Source of the DNA: Burkholderia sp. GAS332
GTDB taxonomy: Bacteria > Pseudomonadota > Gammaproteobacteria > Burkholderiales > Burkholderiaceae
DNA: 64,000 nucleotides
Direction: 5' to 3'
NCBI GenBank assembly: GCA_900142905.1
Contig: FSRV01000001.1
Coordinates: 992,001-1,056,000 of the forward strand
Shown here piece by piece: positions 38,455 through 46,300 of the stretch; position 1 is the stretch's first letter; the number at the start of each line of letters is the position of its first letter. Position numbers and translations under genes: made by a program. Under the pieces are notes generated by a model. It ran no database searches. It was not told where the DNA came from and was given only the letters and a program-made list of their open reading frames with translations.

Positions 38455-39567
38455 TCCGCTTGACGTTGAGCGCGGTGCTTCGCCGGATCACCCCATTAAT
38501 TGCGCGGTGCGCTGCTATTTTTTGGTTTCAGATGAGTCTGGCGGCATTGAAGTGTTGCTGTTCGAGCGCGGATGATAGTCAGTTGCCTTCACGTGGGTGT
38601 CTGCCGTAGCGGCGCTCCAACCATCTTTCAGTTGAATCGGCCGAGAACCCTTGAATTTGACGCGTTCAGGCTGCGTGGTTATGTCCACGATCGCGCCTAT
38701 AACATGATCTGACGGGCGCTATGGCGGTCAGTCCCAAACGCAATCGACGCCGTACTATCCTCGCTCTTGCATAATTCGTCATGCTGACGATCTTCGGCAG
38801 CTGAGATTATTCGGGGAGCGGATGTCGCGCGAATAAACTTCGCAACCTTTGTTGTGACTCTGAGGAGATGGATCCGTTTTCATGCATTTTGAATTAATAT
38901 TACATTATTCATACGTAACTGTCTGCATGTAATATTCGTGCACCCAGAAATGGTGAAGTGATAAAGAGACTGGCTTCTAAAAAAAGATATGGCGTCAAAA
39001 AAAGTTAGATGATAAATTCGCCTGAAGACATCGGCAGAACCTTCTTGAGAGAACTATAAATTTAGGAAGGATGGGGTATTCAACAAATTTCTTTGCTTCC
39101 GAAGTTTTGGGCTGGAGGATCACTTGTTGCTTAAGTGGGGCGATCTATGCCTTTGCGAATAGGAATTCGTTTTTTGGCGGCTGGGGACGTGCGCTCATTA
39201 ACGAGGCTACTGACAGGGCGACAATATTGAGCTTGGGGCTCGGATTACTCTCATTCCGACGGAAACGTTTTTTGCGAGAGGTGCATCTATTGCGCGCCGG
39301 CTCCTCAGTTTCAAGTTAAAAAGGGCTTGTTAGGTAGCCGTGATGACGTTTGGTGTAGAGCGCTATGAGACCTTTAATTAACAAGATGCAATAAAGTGGC
39401 TTGGGTCGCGAAGCGGTGTTGGGAGATTGAGGTGGTGTCGGGGTGTTTGCATATTTTAAATAACTTCTAGACGACTGGTTTCGAGATCTTCGAAATGCAA
39501 ATTAATTGGTTTCGGTCAGATTGGTTCGAAAGGGGCAAAACACAGGGAGGGATTTAACCTTGTGTAT

Positions 39568-39930
39568 CTATCCTCGAGGGCGTCCGCCGGAAACCTGAGC
39601 GATGTTCCCCAGGCTCAGTCGTTTCAAATTGATTCGAAATTTGGTCCCGTAGCCTGTCCGGAGATCGGCAAATCCGGTACCGATTGTGTCTTCGGTGATG
39701 CAACGTTGCCATTGATATTTCAGGTGTCGCCAGACGATCTCGATCATGTTGAGTTCGGGGTTGTGGGCAGCCAGGGGGAACAGGAGTGCTCTATCATCGA
39801 TCAGCCAATATTCTCGAGTCGCGATGGCGATGATTCATGCCCTGTCGTTCCAAGGTCAGCTTTTCGGCTCCGGTCAGTGTCAACCGGTATTTCGGCGTTA
39901 AGCAGATCGCTGACAGCGGTGGGTACTTAA
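39568..39930 (-). mobile_element. Broken IS630-family transposase
   Basis: On the minus strand one frame gives NPELNMIEIVWRHLKYQWQR followed by RTGYGTKFRINLKR, which is the C-terminal DDE part of an IS630/Tc1-type transposase. Another frame just upstream gives YRLTLTGAEKLTLERQGMNH, a typical N-terminus. The catalytic middle is missing and the frames are broken, so this is an inactive relic about 360 bases long. It lies some 50 bases before the microcin-like genes. Inverted ends were not found. Confidence 0.7.
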
Positions 39931-39978
39931 CGCTCGAGCTTCAAAGCCGATTACGCAAGAAATTTATTTTATTTAAAA

Positions 39979-40182
39979 ATGGCATGTATGAAAATTAATT
40001 TAAATGAAATTATGGCGAGAATCGTTTTGATTTTTCTGCTCGCTGTGGCGATAAATTTTATTATGGGAAAGATTGAAATCCTGGATGGATCCGTATGGAA
40101 AAGTGTTTTAGTGGGTGTGTTATCCGTTGTTTTGGCTGAGGTTTTTTTTAACTATGAAAATAGAAGAGGAAATAACCAATGA
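39979..40182 (+). CDS. Small membrane protein, candidate microcin immunity protein
   Basis: A 67-residue protein (64 if ATG 39988 is used). Neither start has a clear ribosome site. Two hydrophobic helices are predicted: ARIVLIFLLAVAINFIMG and SVLVGVLSVVLAEVFF, with a polar C-terminus NYENRRGNNQ. The gene is very AT-rich. Its stop overlaps the start of the double-glycine precursor by four bases (ATGA). Class II microcin immunity proteins are small inner-membrane proteins encoded right next to the toxin gene, often upstream and overlapping, as cvi is to cvaC. Position, size and topology fit that role. Sequence similarity to a known immunity protein was not seen. Confidence 0.7.
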   Translation: MACMKINLNEIMARIVLIFLLAVAINFIMGKIEILDGSVWKSVLVGVLSVVLAEVFFNYENRRGNNQ

Positions 40183-40460
40183 ATCATTCTGTTGAAATCA
40201 GCAATCACTCCCTTCAGGAATTGACAGACCACGAAATTTATTTCGTGTCCGGAGGAATGGAGCAAGAGGGAGAGCCAAACCAGGATGCTGGTGCTCTAAG
40301 CGGCATAGTCTATGCTATTGCAACCGGCGCCGTATATGGTGGACTTGGCTCAGCGCTTTCAGCAGCCTATTTGGGTAATAATATTGGCGCTGCTGGTATC
40401 GGCGGGATGATTGGCGGGGCGGTAGTTGGTGGTCTTAAGCACGTTAACGGCGGTAAGTAG
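40179..40460 (+). CDS. Class II microcin-like precursor with double-glycine leader
   Basis: A 93-residue precursor with AGAGGAAA before ATG 40179. The leader ends at Gly25-Gly26 and matches the double-glycine consensus: Leu at -12 (L15), Glu at -8 (E19), Ile at -7 (I20), Val at -4 (V23), Gly at -2 and -1. Cleavage would leave a 67-residue peptide. It has a short acidic start (MEQEGEPNQD) and then a Gly/Ala-rich hydrophobic stretch with stacked GxxxG motifs (YAIATGAVYGGLG, IGGMIGGAVVGG). It has no Cys. That is the pattern of pore-forming class II microcins such as colicin V. The C39 exporter that should cleave it is encoded downstream. Confidence 0.85.
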   Translation: MNHSVEISNHSLQELTDHEIYFVSGGMEQEGEPNQDAGALSGIVYAIATGAVYGGLGSALSAAYLGNNIGAAGIGGMIGGAVVGGLKHVNGGK

Positions 40461-40469
40461 AGCTAAAAG

Positions 40470-40504
40470 GTAAATATCCTCCAGCGCTGCTGGTGGATAT
40501 TTAC
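40470..40504. terminator. 16-bp hairpin between precursor and export genes
   Basis: GTAAATATCCTCCAGC and GCTGGTGGATATTTAC pair in a 16-bp stem with one mismatch and a three-base loop, nine bases after the precursor stop. No T-tract follows on the plus strand. It may partly stop transcription, or protect the 3' end of the immunity-precursor mRNA, so that precursor is made in excess over the exporter. Confidence 0.65.
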
Positions 40505-40553
40505 TCTGCGGGTGTTTTCCTGGGGCGAGCTCATCAATAAGTTGCCCAAGTGT

Positions 40554-40655
40554 TCACGCAAAGTTGTTTTGAATTTTCGGGCCGTATCCGCGAATGAATG
40601 CGATAGTTGTTCGATTTCCAAGTGGCTGTGGAAAAATCTCTTGATTTCGATACCT
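40554..40655 (-). mobile_element. Possible second transposase C-terminal scrap
   Basis: A minus-strand frame ending at 40554 reads NRTTIAFIRGYGPKIQNNFA. The GYGxK and final N-F pattern resembles the C-terminus of IS630-type transposases, like the relic at 39568. It is short and the match is weak. If real, scraps of the same element flank the immunity and precursor genes on both sides. Confidence 0.3.
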
Positions 40656-40679
40656 GAGCAAATTCCCTGCTAATCGGGA

Positions 40680-40708
40680 TTGACTGCCCATCGGAAGTCA
40701 AAAAATTT
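40680..40708 (+). promoter_or_regulatory. Weak candidate promoter of the export genes
   Basis: TTGACT at 40680-40685 is a fair -35. At 17 bases spacing lies AAATTT, a poor -10. It is placed about 30 bases before the HlyD-like gene and would allow that operon to be read separately from the precursor. Low confidence. Confidence 0.3.
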
Positions 40709-40734
40709 AATCATGCACGCTTATAAAAGCACTA

Positions 40735-41994
40735 ATGCCTCAGCGATCGACACTCTTCCGCAGCGAGGCGCAAAACGCGCAGGGCGCCCGGGTAGTTGGC
40801 GAGATTCTCCTGATTCGCCCTCTGTCCTTGAAATTTCTCACGGCAATTGTAGCGTGTATGGCAGCCTGCATCATTTTGCTTTTCGTCTTCGGTAGCTATA
40901 CGCGCCGAACATCTGTTGAAGGCGTAATCACGCCTGATGGCGGTCTTGTCAAGGTATACGCGCAACAGGCTGGCGTCGTGTTGAAACTCAATGCGGCCGA
41001 AGGACAGTCTGTTAATGCCGGGGAGTCGCTGTACACGATCTCGACCGACTTACAAAGCACGGCGGGAGATACACAGGCCGCGCTTATTCAGGAAGCACGA
41101 CAGCGCAAAGAGTCACTGCTACAGGAAATCGATAAGACTCACGTCTTGCAGGCCGACGAGCGCGAAACCTTGCAGGACAAAATCACCAGTCTGCGCGCCG
41201 AACTCTCGCGCGTTGAGAGTCAACTGGTTTCGCAGCGTACCCGCACCTCCATTGCAGCAGATGCGGCTAGCCGTTATGAGAACCTGCTTGCCAAAGACTA
41301 CATTTCGAAGGACCAGGCCCAGCAGCATCAGGCCGATCTGCTTGACCAGCAGTCAAAGCTTGAGAGTCTGGAGCGCGACCGCACAGGCATGCTGCAGTCG
41401 CTGCGTGAGGCAAACAGCAGTCTTGCGGAATCGTCCCTTCAGCATCAGAACCAGATTGCACAGATTCAACGGGAAGTGATCGCCGTTGACCAGACTATGA
41501 TCGAGAGCGAGGCAAAGCGCGAGTTTGTCATCTCCGCCCCCGAGGCGGGCACAGTCACTGCTGTGATCGCACAACCCGGGCAGGCAGTGGACATCGCACA
41601 ACCACTCGCGAGCATCGTGCCTGGCGGCACGCACTGGCGGGCTTATCTGTTCGTGCCGAGTGCCGCTATTGGTTTTGTACACGTCGGTGATCCCGTTTTG
41701 CTTCGCTACCAGGCATTTCCGTATCAGAAGTTTGGACAATACCAGGCAAGCGTAGTCTCCATTGCGCGCAACGCGCTGTCTGCAGCCGAACTCGCGACAA
41801 GTGGTATCCAGAGTGCGAGTGACCGCACGTATTACCGGATCACCGTTGCGCTGAAATCACAGACCGTTACGGCTTACGGCAAGCCGCAAGCGCTGGAGGC
41901 TGGCATGACACTCCAGGCGGATATCTTGCAGGAACGCCGCCGCCTTTACGAATGGGTGCTTGAGCCACTTTACAGTATGACCGGCAAACTCTAA
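40735..41994 (+). CDS. HlyD/CvaA-type membrane fusion protein of a type I secretion system
   Basis: This 419-residue adaptor bridges the ABC exporter and the outer membrane channel. It has a cytoplasmic N-terminus (LFRSEAQNAQGARVVGEILL), one membrane helix (about residues 33-53), a lipoyl-like half (VKVYAQQAGVVLKLNAAEGQ), a long coiled coil (about 115-260) and the second lipoyl half (FVISAPEAGTVTAVIAQPGQ). The N-terminal and post-coil features are close to CvaA/bacteriocin secretion proteins. The ribosome site is weak. It starts 274 bases after the precursor gene, and the ABC exporter follows 14 bases after its stop. Confidence 0.9.
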   Translation: MPQRSTLFRSEAQNAQGARVVGEILLIRPLSLKFLTAIVACMAACIILLFVFGSYTRRTSVEGVITPDGGLVKVYAQQAGVVLKLNAAEGQSVNAGESLYTISTDLQSTAGDTQAALIQEARQRKESLLQEIDKTHVLQADERETLQDKITSLRAELSRVESQLVSQRTRTSIAADAASRYENLLAKDYISKDQAQQHQADLLDQQSKLESLERDRTGMLQSLREANSSLAESSLQHQNQIAQIQREVIAVDQTMIESEAKREFVISAPEAGTVTAVIAQPGQAVDIAQPLASIVPGGTHWRAYLFVPSAAIGFVHVGDPVLLRYQAFPYQKFGQYQASVVSIARNALSAAELATSGIQSASDRTYYRITVALKSQTVTAYGKPQALEAGMTLQADILQERRRLYEWVLEPLYSMTGKL

Positions 41995-42008
41995 CGCGAC
42001 TTCAACTC

Positions 42009-44177
42009 ATGTCCCTTCTGGATCGTCTTTCCTTCGGCATTGGTAGCAAGTTGCCGATCATCCTGCAAACCGAGGCTGCGGAATGTGGGCTAGCCTGTCT
42101 CGCGATGATCGCGGGTTACTACGGCCATCACGTCGATATCGCAACACTGCGTGGCCAGTTCTCACTGTCGCTCAAAGGCGCATCCCTCAACCGCGTTATC
42201 GAAATTTCGAGGCGTCTTGAACTCGGCACCCGGCCGCTCAAGCTGGCGCTCACCAGCCTGAACCAGTTGCGTCTGCCGTGCATCCTACACTGGAACTTCA
42301 GTCATTTTGTCGTGCTTCGGGAAGTCAGTAGCCGCGGTGTGACGATTCACGATCCAGCGCGGGGTGAGTGCAAGCTGACGTTCGAAGAAGTGTCGCGCTC
42401 GTTTACCGGCGTCGCCCTTGAACTGTGGCCCACCGGTAGTTTCAAACCTCGTGATGCAGACCCAGCCGTCAGGCTGAGAACATTGATTGGGCCGGTCGCA
42501 GGGTTATATCGCTCGCTCGGGCAAGTACTGGTCCTGGCATTGGCACTTGAGGTGTTCTCGCTAGTGTCACCGTTTTTTCTGCAATGGGTGATCGATGATG
42601 TGATCGTCGCCGCGGACCGCGATCTATTGTCGTTACTGGCACTGGGCTTTGGGCTTTTGCTGCTGATGCAGCAGGCTACGAACGCCGTTCGGGCCTGGGC
42701 CTTGATTTACTTCGGCACGACGTTAAACGTGCAATGGCGTGCGAACATGTTTACTCACCTCCTGAGCCTGCCGGTTCAATATTTTGAGCGGCGGCACCTC
42801 GGCGACGTCGTTTCGCGTTTCAGCTCAATCGATACAATCCAGCAGACCCTTACCGCCTCGTTTCTGACGGCGATCATTGATGGTGTGATGACGATAATCA
42901 CACTCGCGATGATGTTCGTCTACAGTCCCATTCTCGGCATGGTCGCGCTCGGGGCAATGCTTCTCTATGGTCTGTTGAGGTGGGCGTTGTATTCGCCGTT
43001 ACGTCAGGCTAGTGGCAAACAGATTGTGCATACCGCGAAGCAACAGACCCATTTTCTGGAGACGGTTCGCGGGGTCAAGACGATCAAACTGTTTAACCGG
43101 CAGGCCGAGCGGCGTGCGGGATGGCTGACACTCCTGGTTGAACAGATCAACGCAGGGCTGCGTGTGCAAAAGCTGCAACTGGTCTTCCAGCAACTGAACG
43201 GACTCCTGTTCGGAATTGAGGGCATCTGCATAGTCTGGCTAGGCGCAAGGCTCGTACTCGACGGTCATTTCACTGTTGGCGCGCTCATGGCATTCAACGC
43301 GTACAAGATGCAGTTTGACGGTCGCGTGAGCAGCCTTATCGACAGGTTTTTCGAGGTCAAGATGTTGCAACTCCAGGGTGAACGCTTGGCGGATATTGCC
43401 TTCGCACAACCTGAATCCGATACGGTCATGCGTCATGTGCCGGGAGAAGGGGATAACCTTGTGCCAAGCATCGAGGCTGAAAATCTGATATTCCAGTACG
43501 CCGAAGGCGAGCCGCTGGTTCTAAACGGTGTCTCGTTTCGCATCGAACCAGGCGAATCAGTCGCCGTTGTGGGGCCGTCAGGATGTGGCAAGACTACGCT
43601 CGTCAATGTGCTGCTCGGAATTCTCGGGCCGACTGCCGGTACGGTGTGCATAGGCGGTATTGATGTTGACCGCCTTGGCATCGAGCGGCTGCGCTCGCTC
43701 GTTGGTACGGTCTTGCAGGACGACGTCCTGTTTGCCGGATCGATTGCCGACAATATCTGTTTTTTCGATCCGCAGGCCGATTCCCAATGGATCGCCGAAT
43801 GCGCGCGGCTCGCCGCAATTCATTCGGATATCGTCGCGATGCCGATGGGCTACAACACGCTAGTCGGAGACATGGGCACGGTCCTGTCGGGTGGGCAAAA
43901 GCAACGCGTGTTGCTTGCGCGGGCACTCTACAAACGTCCCAGGATTCTCGTGCTGGACGAGGCAACGAGTCATCTGGACGTCCAGCGTGAACAGCAGGTC
44001 AATGCTGCCGTGAGCGCCCTTCAGATGACTCGCCTGATCGTCGCACACCGCCCCGAAACAATCGCGTCCGCGTCACGGGTCATTGTTCTGGATGCGGGCA
44101 AGGTGGTCTACGATCGACGGACGTCAGCATCCGCATCAATGACACCCGGCGCGAACGTCGCAGTGCCTGCTCGGTAA
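42009..44177 (+). CDS. Peptidase-containing ABC exporter (C39 leader peptidase, CvaB-type)
   Basis: A 722-residue exporter that cuts double-glycine leaders and pumps out the mature peptide. The N-terminal C39 domain is complete: Gln20 and catalytic Cys26 in LQTEAAECGLAC, His99 in HWNFSHFVVL and Asp115 in TIHDPARG. The six-helix transporter domain spans about 165-440. The ATPase has Walker A GPSGCGKTT (522-530), signature VLSGGQKQR and Walker B ILVLDE. The intact Cys/His/Asp show it is an active processing protease, unlike HlyB-type exporters with dead domains. It sits in the middle of the export operon. Confidence 0.95.
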   Translation: MSLLDRLSFGIGSKLPIILQTEAAECGLACLAMIAGYYGHHVDIATLRGQFSLSLKGASLNRVIEISRRLELGTRPLKLALTSLNQLRLPCILHWNFSHFVVLREVSSRGVTIHDPARGECKLTFEEVSRSFTGVALELWPTGSFKPRDADPAVRLRTLIGPVAGLYRSLGQVLVLALALEVFSLVSPFFLQWVIDDVIVAADRDLLSLLALGFGLLLLMQQATNAVRAWALIYFGTTLNVQWRANMFTHLLSLPVQYFERRHLGDVVSRFSSIDTIQQTLTASFLTAIIDGVMTIITLAMMFVYSPILGMVALGAMLLYGLLRWALYSPLRQASGKQIVHTAKQQTHFLETVRGVKTIKLFNRQAERRAGWLTLLVEQINAGLRVQKLQLVFQQLNGLLFGIEGICIVWLGARLVLDGHFTVGALMAFNAYKMQFDGRVSSLIDRFFEVKMLQLQGERLADIAFAQPESDTVMRHVPGEGDNLVPSIEAENLIFQYAEGEPLVLNGVSFRIEPGESVAVVGPSGCGKTTLVNVLLGILGPTAGTVCIGGIDVDRLGIERLRSLVGTVLQDDVLFAGSIADNICFFDPQADSQWIAECARLAAIHSDIVAMPMGYNTLVGDMGTVLSGGQKQRVLLARALYKRPRILVLDEATSHLDVQREQQVNAAVSALQMTRLIVAHRPETIASASRVIVLDAGKVVYDRRTSASASMTPGANVAVPAR

Positions 44178-44182
44178 GGTCC

Positions 44183-45616
44183 ATGTCGCATCGCCTCCTT
44201 CTCGCCGCGGGCATGGTGGTCCTTTCTCTCGCGCGGACCGCTAGCGCCCAGTGGATAGACATTTACGGGACGAAACAGACCATATCGGGTTCTCCGGCTG
44301 GGCATCTTCTGATGAACGAATCGTGTCTGCCCGAAGCGGCGGATCGTGCGCTCGGTCTGCAAGACGTGTTACTGCAAGCGATCTGCGCGAACCCGCAAAC
44401 GAGGCAGGCATGGGCGAATGTACGTGCTCAGGCGGCAGTTGTTGGGGAGAGTGAGGCCGCCTACATGCCAACGCTCGATGCGACGGCGGGCATCGAGCGT
44501 GACACACTGGCGACAACCTACAATGCAAGCGCCCTCGGTGCGGGTTCGATTGCTTCATCGCAAAATTCGTCGAGCCGGTATGGAATGTTGAACTTCGGCT
44601 GGGTACTGTTCGATTCTGGAAAGCGCAGTGCTGATTTGCGTCAGGCGCGGGAACTGCTGGCGGCCACAAACGCGGCCCAGGACGAGACGCTCCAGACCAT
44701 CTTTTTTATGGCTGCTCAAGCCTACTACGACCTTGGTGATGCACAGGCATCACTCGAAGCCGCGCGCGCGACGGAGAGCACGGCACACGACAGTCTTGCC
44801 GATACAACCGCAAAGCACGGTGGCGGCGTTGGCGCCCTGAGCGACCAGTTGCAGGCTGAAACGACCTACCGGCGGGCGGTGCTCGACCGTGTGAGCGCTG
44901 AAGGTAACGTGTCAGCCGCCACTGGAACGCTTGCGACCGCGATGGGACTCGACGCGAATACACCTATAAGGATCAGTTCGACGGAGCCAGCGGTCGACAA
45001 TGCGGCTTTCGTGCAAAACGTAGATCAACTGATTGACGAAGCGAAGACGCAGCACCCTAAACTGTTTGATGCGCGCGCCCGACTGGAAGCCGCACGCGCG
45101 AACGTCGATTCAGTTCGCGCTGCGGGCCGGCCCATTATTTCGCTTGTGGGCAACCTCGTCGCAAATAATCCGTCGTATCAGCAGCAACCCGAACAGCTTC
45201 CCGTCACAGGTAGCAGGGGAAGCACGGTTGGTATCCAGTTGACGATTCCTCTCTTTGACGGCTTCGCATCGGGCTATCGCGTCGAACAGGCAGAGCAGCA
45301 GGCCGATGCTGAAGAGGCAAACCTGCAATACACGGAACTACAGGTGTCGCTTGACGTATGGAAGAGTTACGAAAGTTTGCTGACAAACACGGCGAACCTC
45401 GGACTCTCTCAGGATCTGCTTGCTGCTGCCGAGCGCTCGCTCGAAATTGCACGTGGGCGCTACAGGGAGGGCGTCGGGACATTCACGGAACTGCTGAATG
45501 CTCAGGCGGCGCTGACCGATGCGCGCAAGCAGCGCGTGCTTGCCGTCTCGAAGTGGCGGACTTCCCGGCTAAGACTGGCTTTAAGCCTCGGGAACCTTGG
45601 GTTCTGGTCTCCTTAG
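44183..45616 (+). CDS. TolC-family outer membrane efflux protein
   Basis: The 477-residue outer-membrane channel component starts five bases after the exporter stop, with a signal peptide (MSHRLLLAAGMVVLSLARTA, cut near ASAQ). Two OEP repeats follow: AAQAYYDLGDAQASLEAARA and, later, LTIPLFDGFASGYRVEQAEQ with GVGTFTELLNAQAALTDARK. TolC trimers form the tunnel across the outer membrane. A dedicated TolC-like gene makes the cluster self-sufficient. It ends 33 bases before the convergent ribE gene, with no clear terminator between them. Confidence 0.92.
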   Translation: MSHRLLLAAGMVVLSLARTASAQWIDIYGTKQTISGSPAGHLLMNESCLPEAADRALGLQDVLLQAICANPQTRQAWANVRAQAAVVGESEAAYMPTLDATAGIERDTLATTYNASALGAGSIASSQNSSSRYGMLNFGWVLFDSGKRSADLRQARELLAATNAAQDETLQTIFFMAAQAYYDLGDAQASLEAARATESTAHDSLADTTAKHGGGVGALSDQLQAETTYRRAVLDRVSAEGNVSAATGTLATAMGLDANTPIRISSTEPAVDNAAFVQNVDQLIDEAKTQHPKLFDARARLEAARANVDSVRAAGRPIISLVGNLVANNPSYQQQPEQLPVTGSRGSTVGIQLTIPLFDGFASGYRVEQAEQQADAEEANLQYTELQVSLDVWKSYESLLTNTANLGLSQDLLAAAERSLEIARGRYREGVGTFTELLNAQAALTDARKQRVLAVSKWRTSRLRLALSLGNLGFWSP

Positions 45617-45649
45617 GGGCAGCACCCGGCCGATTCATGGAAAGTCAAT

Positions 45650-46285
45650 TTATTTCACCGGCTTATGGCCGTCCTGAGACGTGCTCAGCATCCGCTCCAC
45701 ATACCGCGCAATCAGATCGATCTCCAGATTGACCTGCGAACCCTCGCGCAAATTCTTGAGCGACGTCACCTGCACCGTGTGCGGGATCAGATTGATCGAG
45801 AATTCGCAGCCGTCGTCGCGATCATTGACCGAATTGACCGTCAGGCTCACGCCGTTGACCGTGATCGAGCCTTTGAAAGCCAGATAGCGGCCGATCTCGC
45901 GCGGCGCCAGCACGCGCAGTTCATGCGACTCGCCGACCGGTGCGAAACGCGTGACCGTACCGAGGCCGTCCACGTGGCCGGAGACGATATGCCCGCCGAG
46001 CCGGTCGTGCGCGCGCATCGCTTTCTCCAGATTGACTTCGCCCGGTTCGCCCAGACCGACCGTGCAGTTCAGGCTTTCGCGCGATACGTCCACTTCGAAC
46101 GAATGCGCGGCCTTTTCCACGACCGTCATGCAGGCGCCCTGGATCGTGATGCTGTCGCCGAGCTGGACGTCTTCGAGATCGAGGCCGCCGGCTTCGACGT
46201 TCAGGCGCACGCCCGCATCGCCATCGGTGCCGAGGGGTTTGACTGATTCGATGCGGCCGACTGCCGCGACGATTCCTGTAAACAT
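45650..46285 (-). CDS. ribE: Riboflavin synthase
   Basis: A 211-residue lumazine-dismutating enzyme that makes riboflavin. It has the start MFTGIVAAVGRI and two similar barrels. The first has VQLGDSITIQGACMTVV and HIVSGHVDGLGTV, and the second has AFKGSITVNGVSLTVNSV and INLIPHT. The duplicated motifs are diagnostic for the alpha-subunit type. Its start lies 15 bases after the ribD stop, so the two are cotranscribed. The microcin export genes end 33 bases from its stop on the opposite strand. Confidence 0.96.
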   Translation of the reverse strand: MFTGIVAAVGRIESVKPLGTDGDAGVRLNVEAGGLDLEDVQLGDSITIQGACMTVVEKAAHSFEVDVSRESLNCTVGLGEPGEVNLEKAMRAHDRLGGHIVSGHVDGLGTVTRFAPVGESHELRVLAPREIGRYLAFKGSITVNGVSLTVNSVNDRDDGCEFSINLIPHTVQVTSLKNLREGSQVNLEIDLIARYVERMLSTSQDGHKPVK

Positions 46286-46300
46286 CGTGCTAATCCTTGA

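Larger units (their letters stand above)
38162..39970. other. AT-rich junction with gene remnants
   Basis: Some 1.8 kb without a credible intact gene. It contains an alpha/beta hydrolase remnant (38206-38454), a broken IS630-like transposase (39568-39930) and long AT-rich stretches (38860-39070, 39350-39560). One frame at 39071-39319 (82 codons, MGYSTNFFASEVLGWRITCC) has AGGAAGG directly touching the ATG, which is too close to be a useful ribosome site, and no recognisable family. A minus-strand frame at about 38590-38715 (VDITTQPERVKFKG) is also unassigned. Confidence 0.6.

Noticed and set aside
39071..39319. 82-codon frame MGYSTNFFASEV as a gene of the microcin cluster
   Set aside because: AGGAAGG touches the ATG, leaving no spacing, there is no double-glycine leader, and no family is recognisable. 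It lies in transposon debris.
39562..39930. Plus-strand 122-codon frame
   Set aside because: The opposite strand encodes the broken IS630 transposase, and the plus frame is its mirror.
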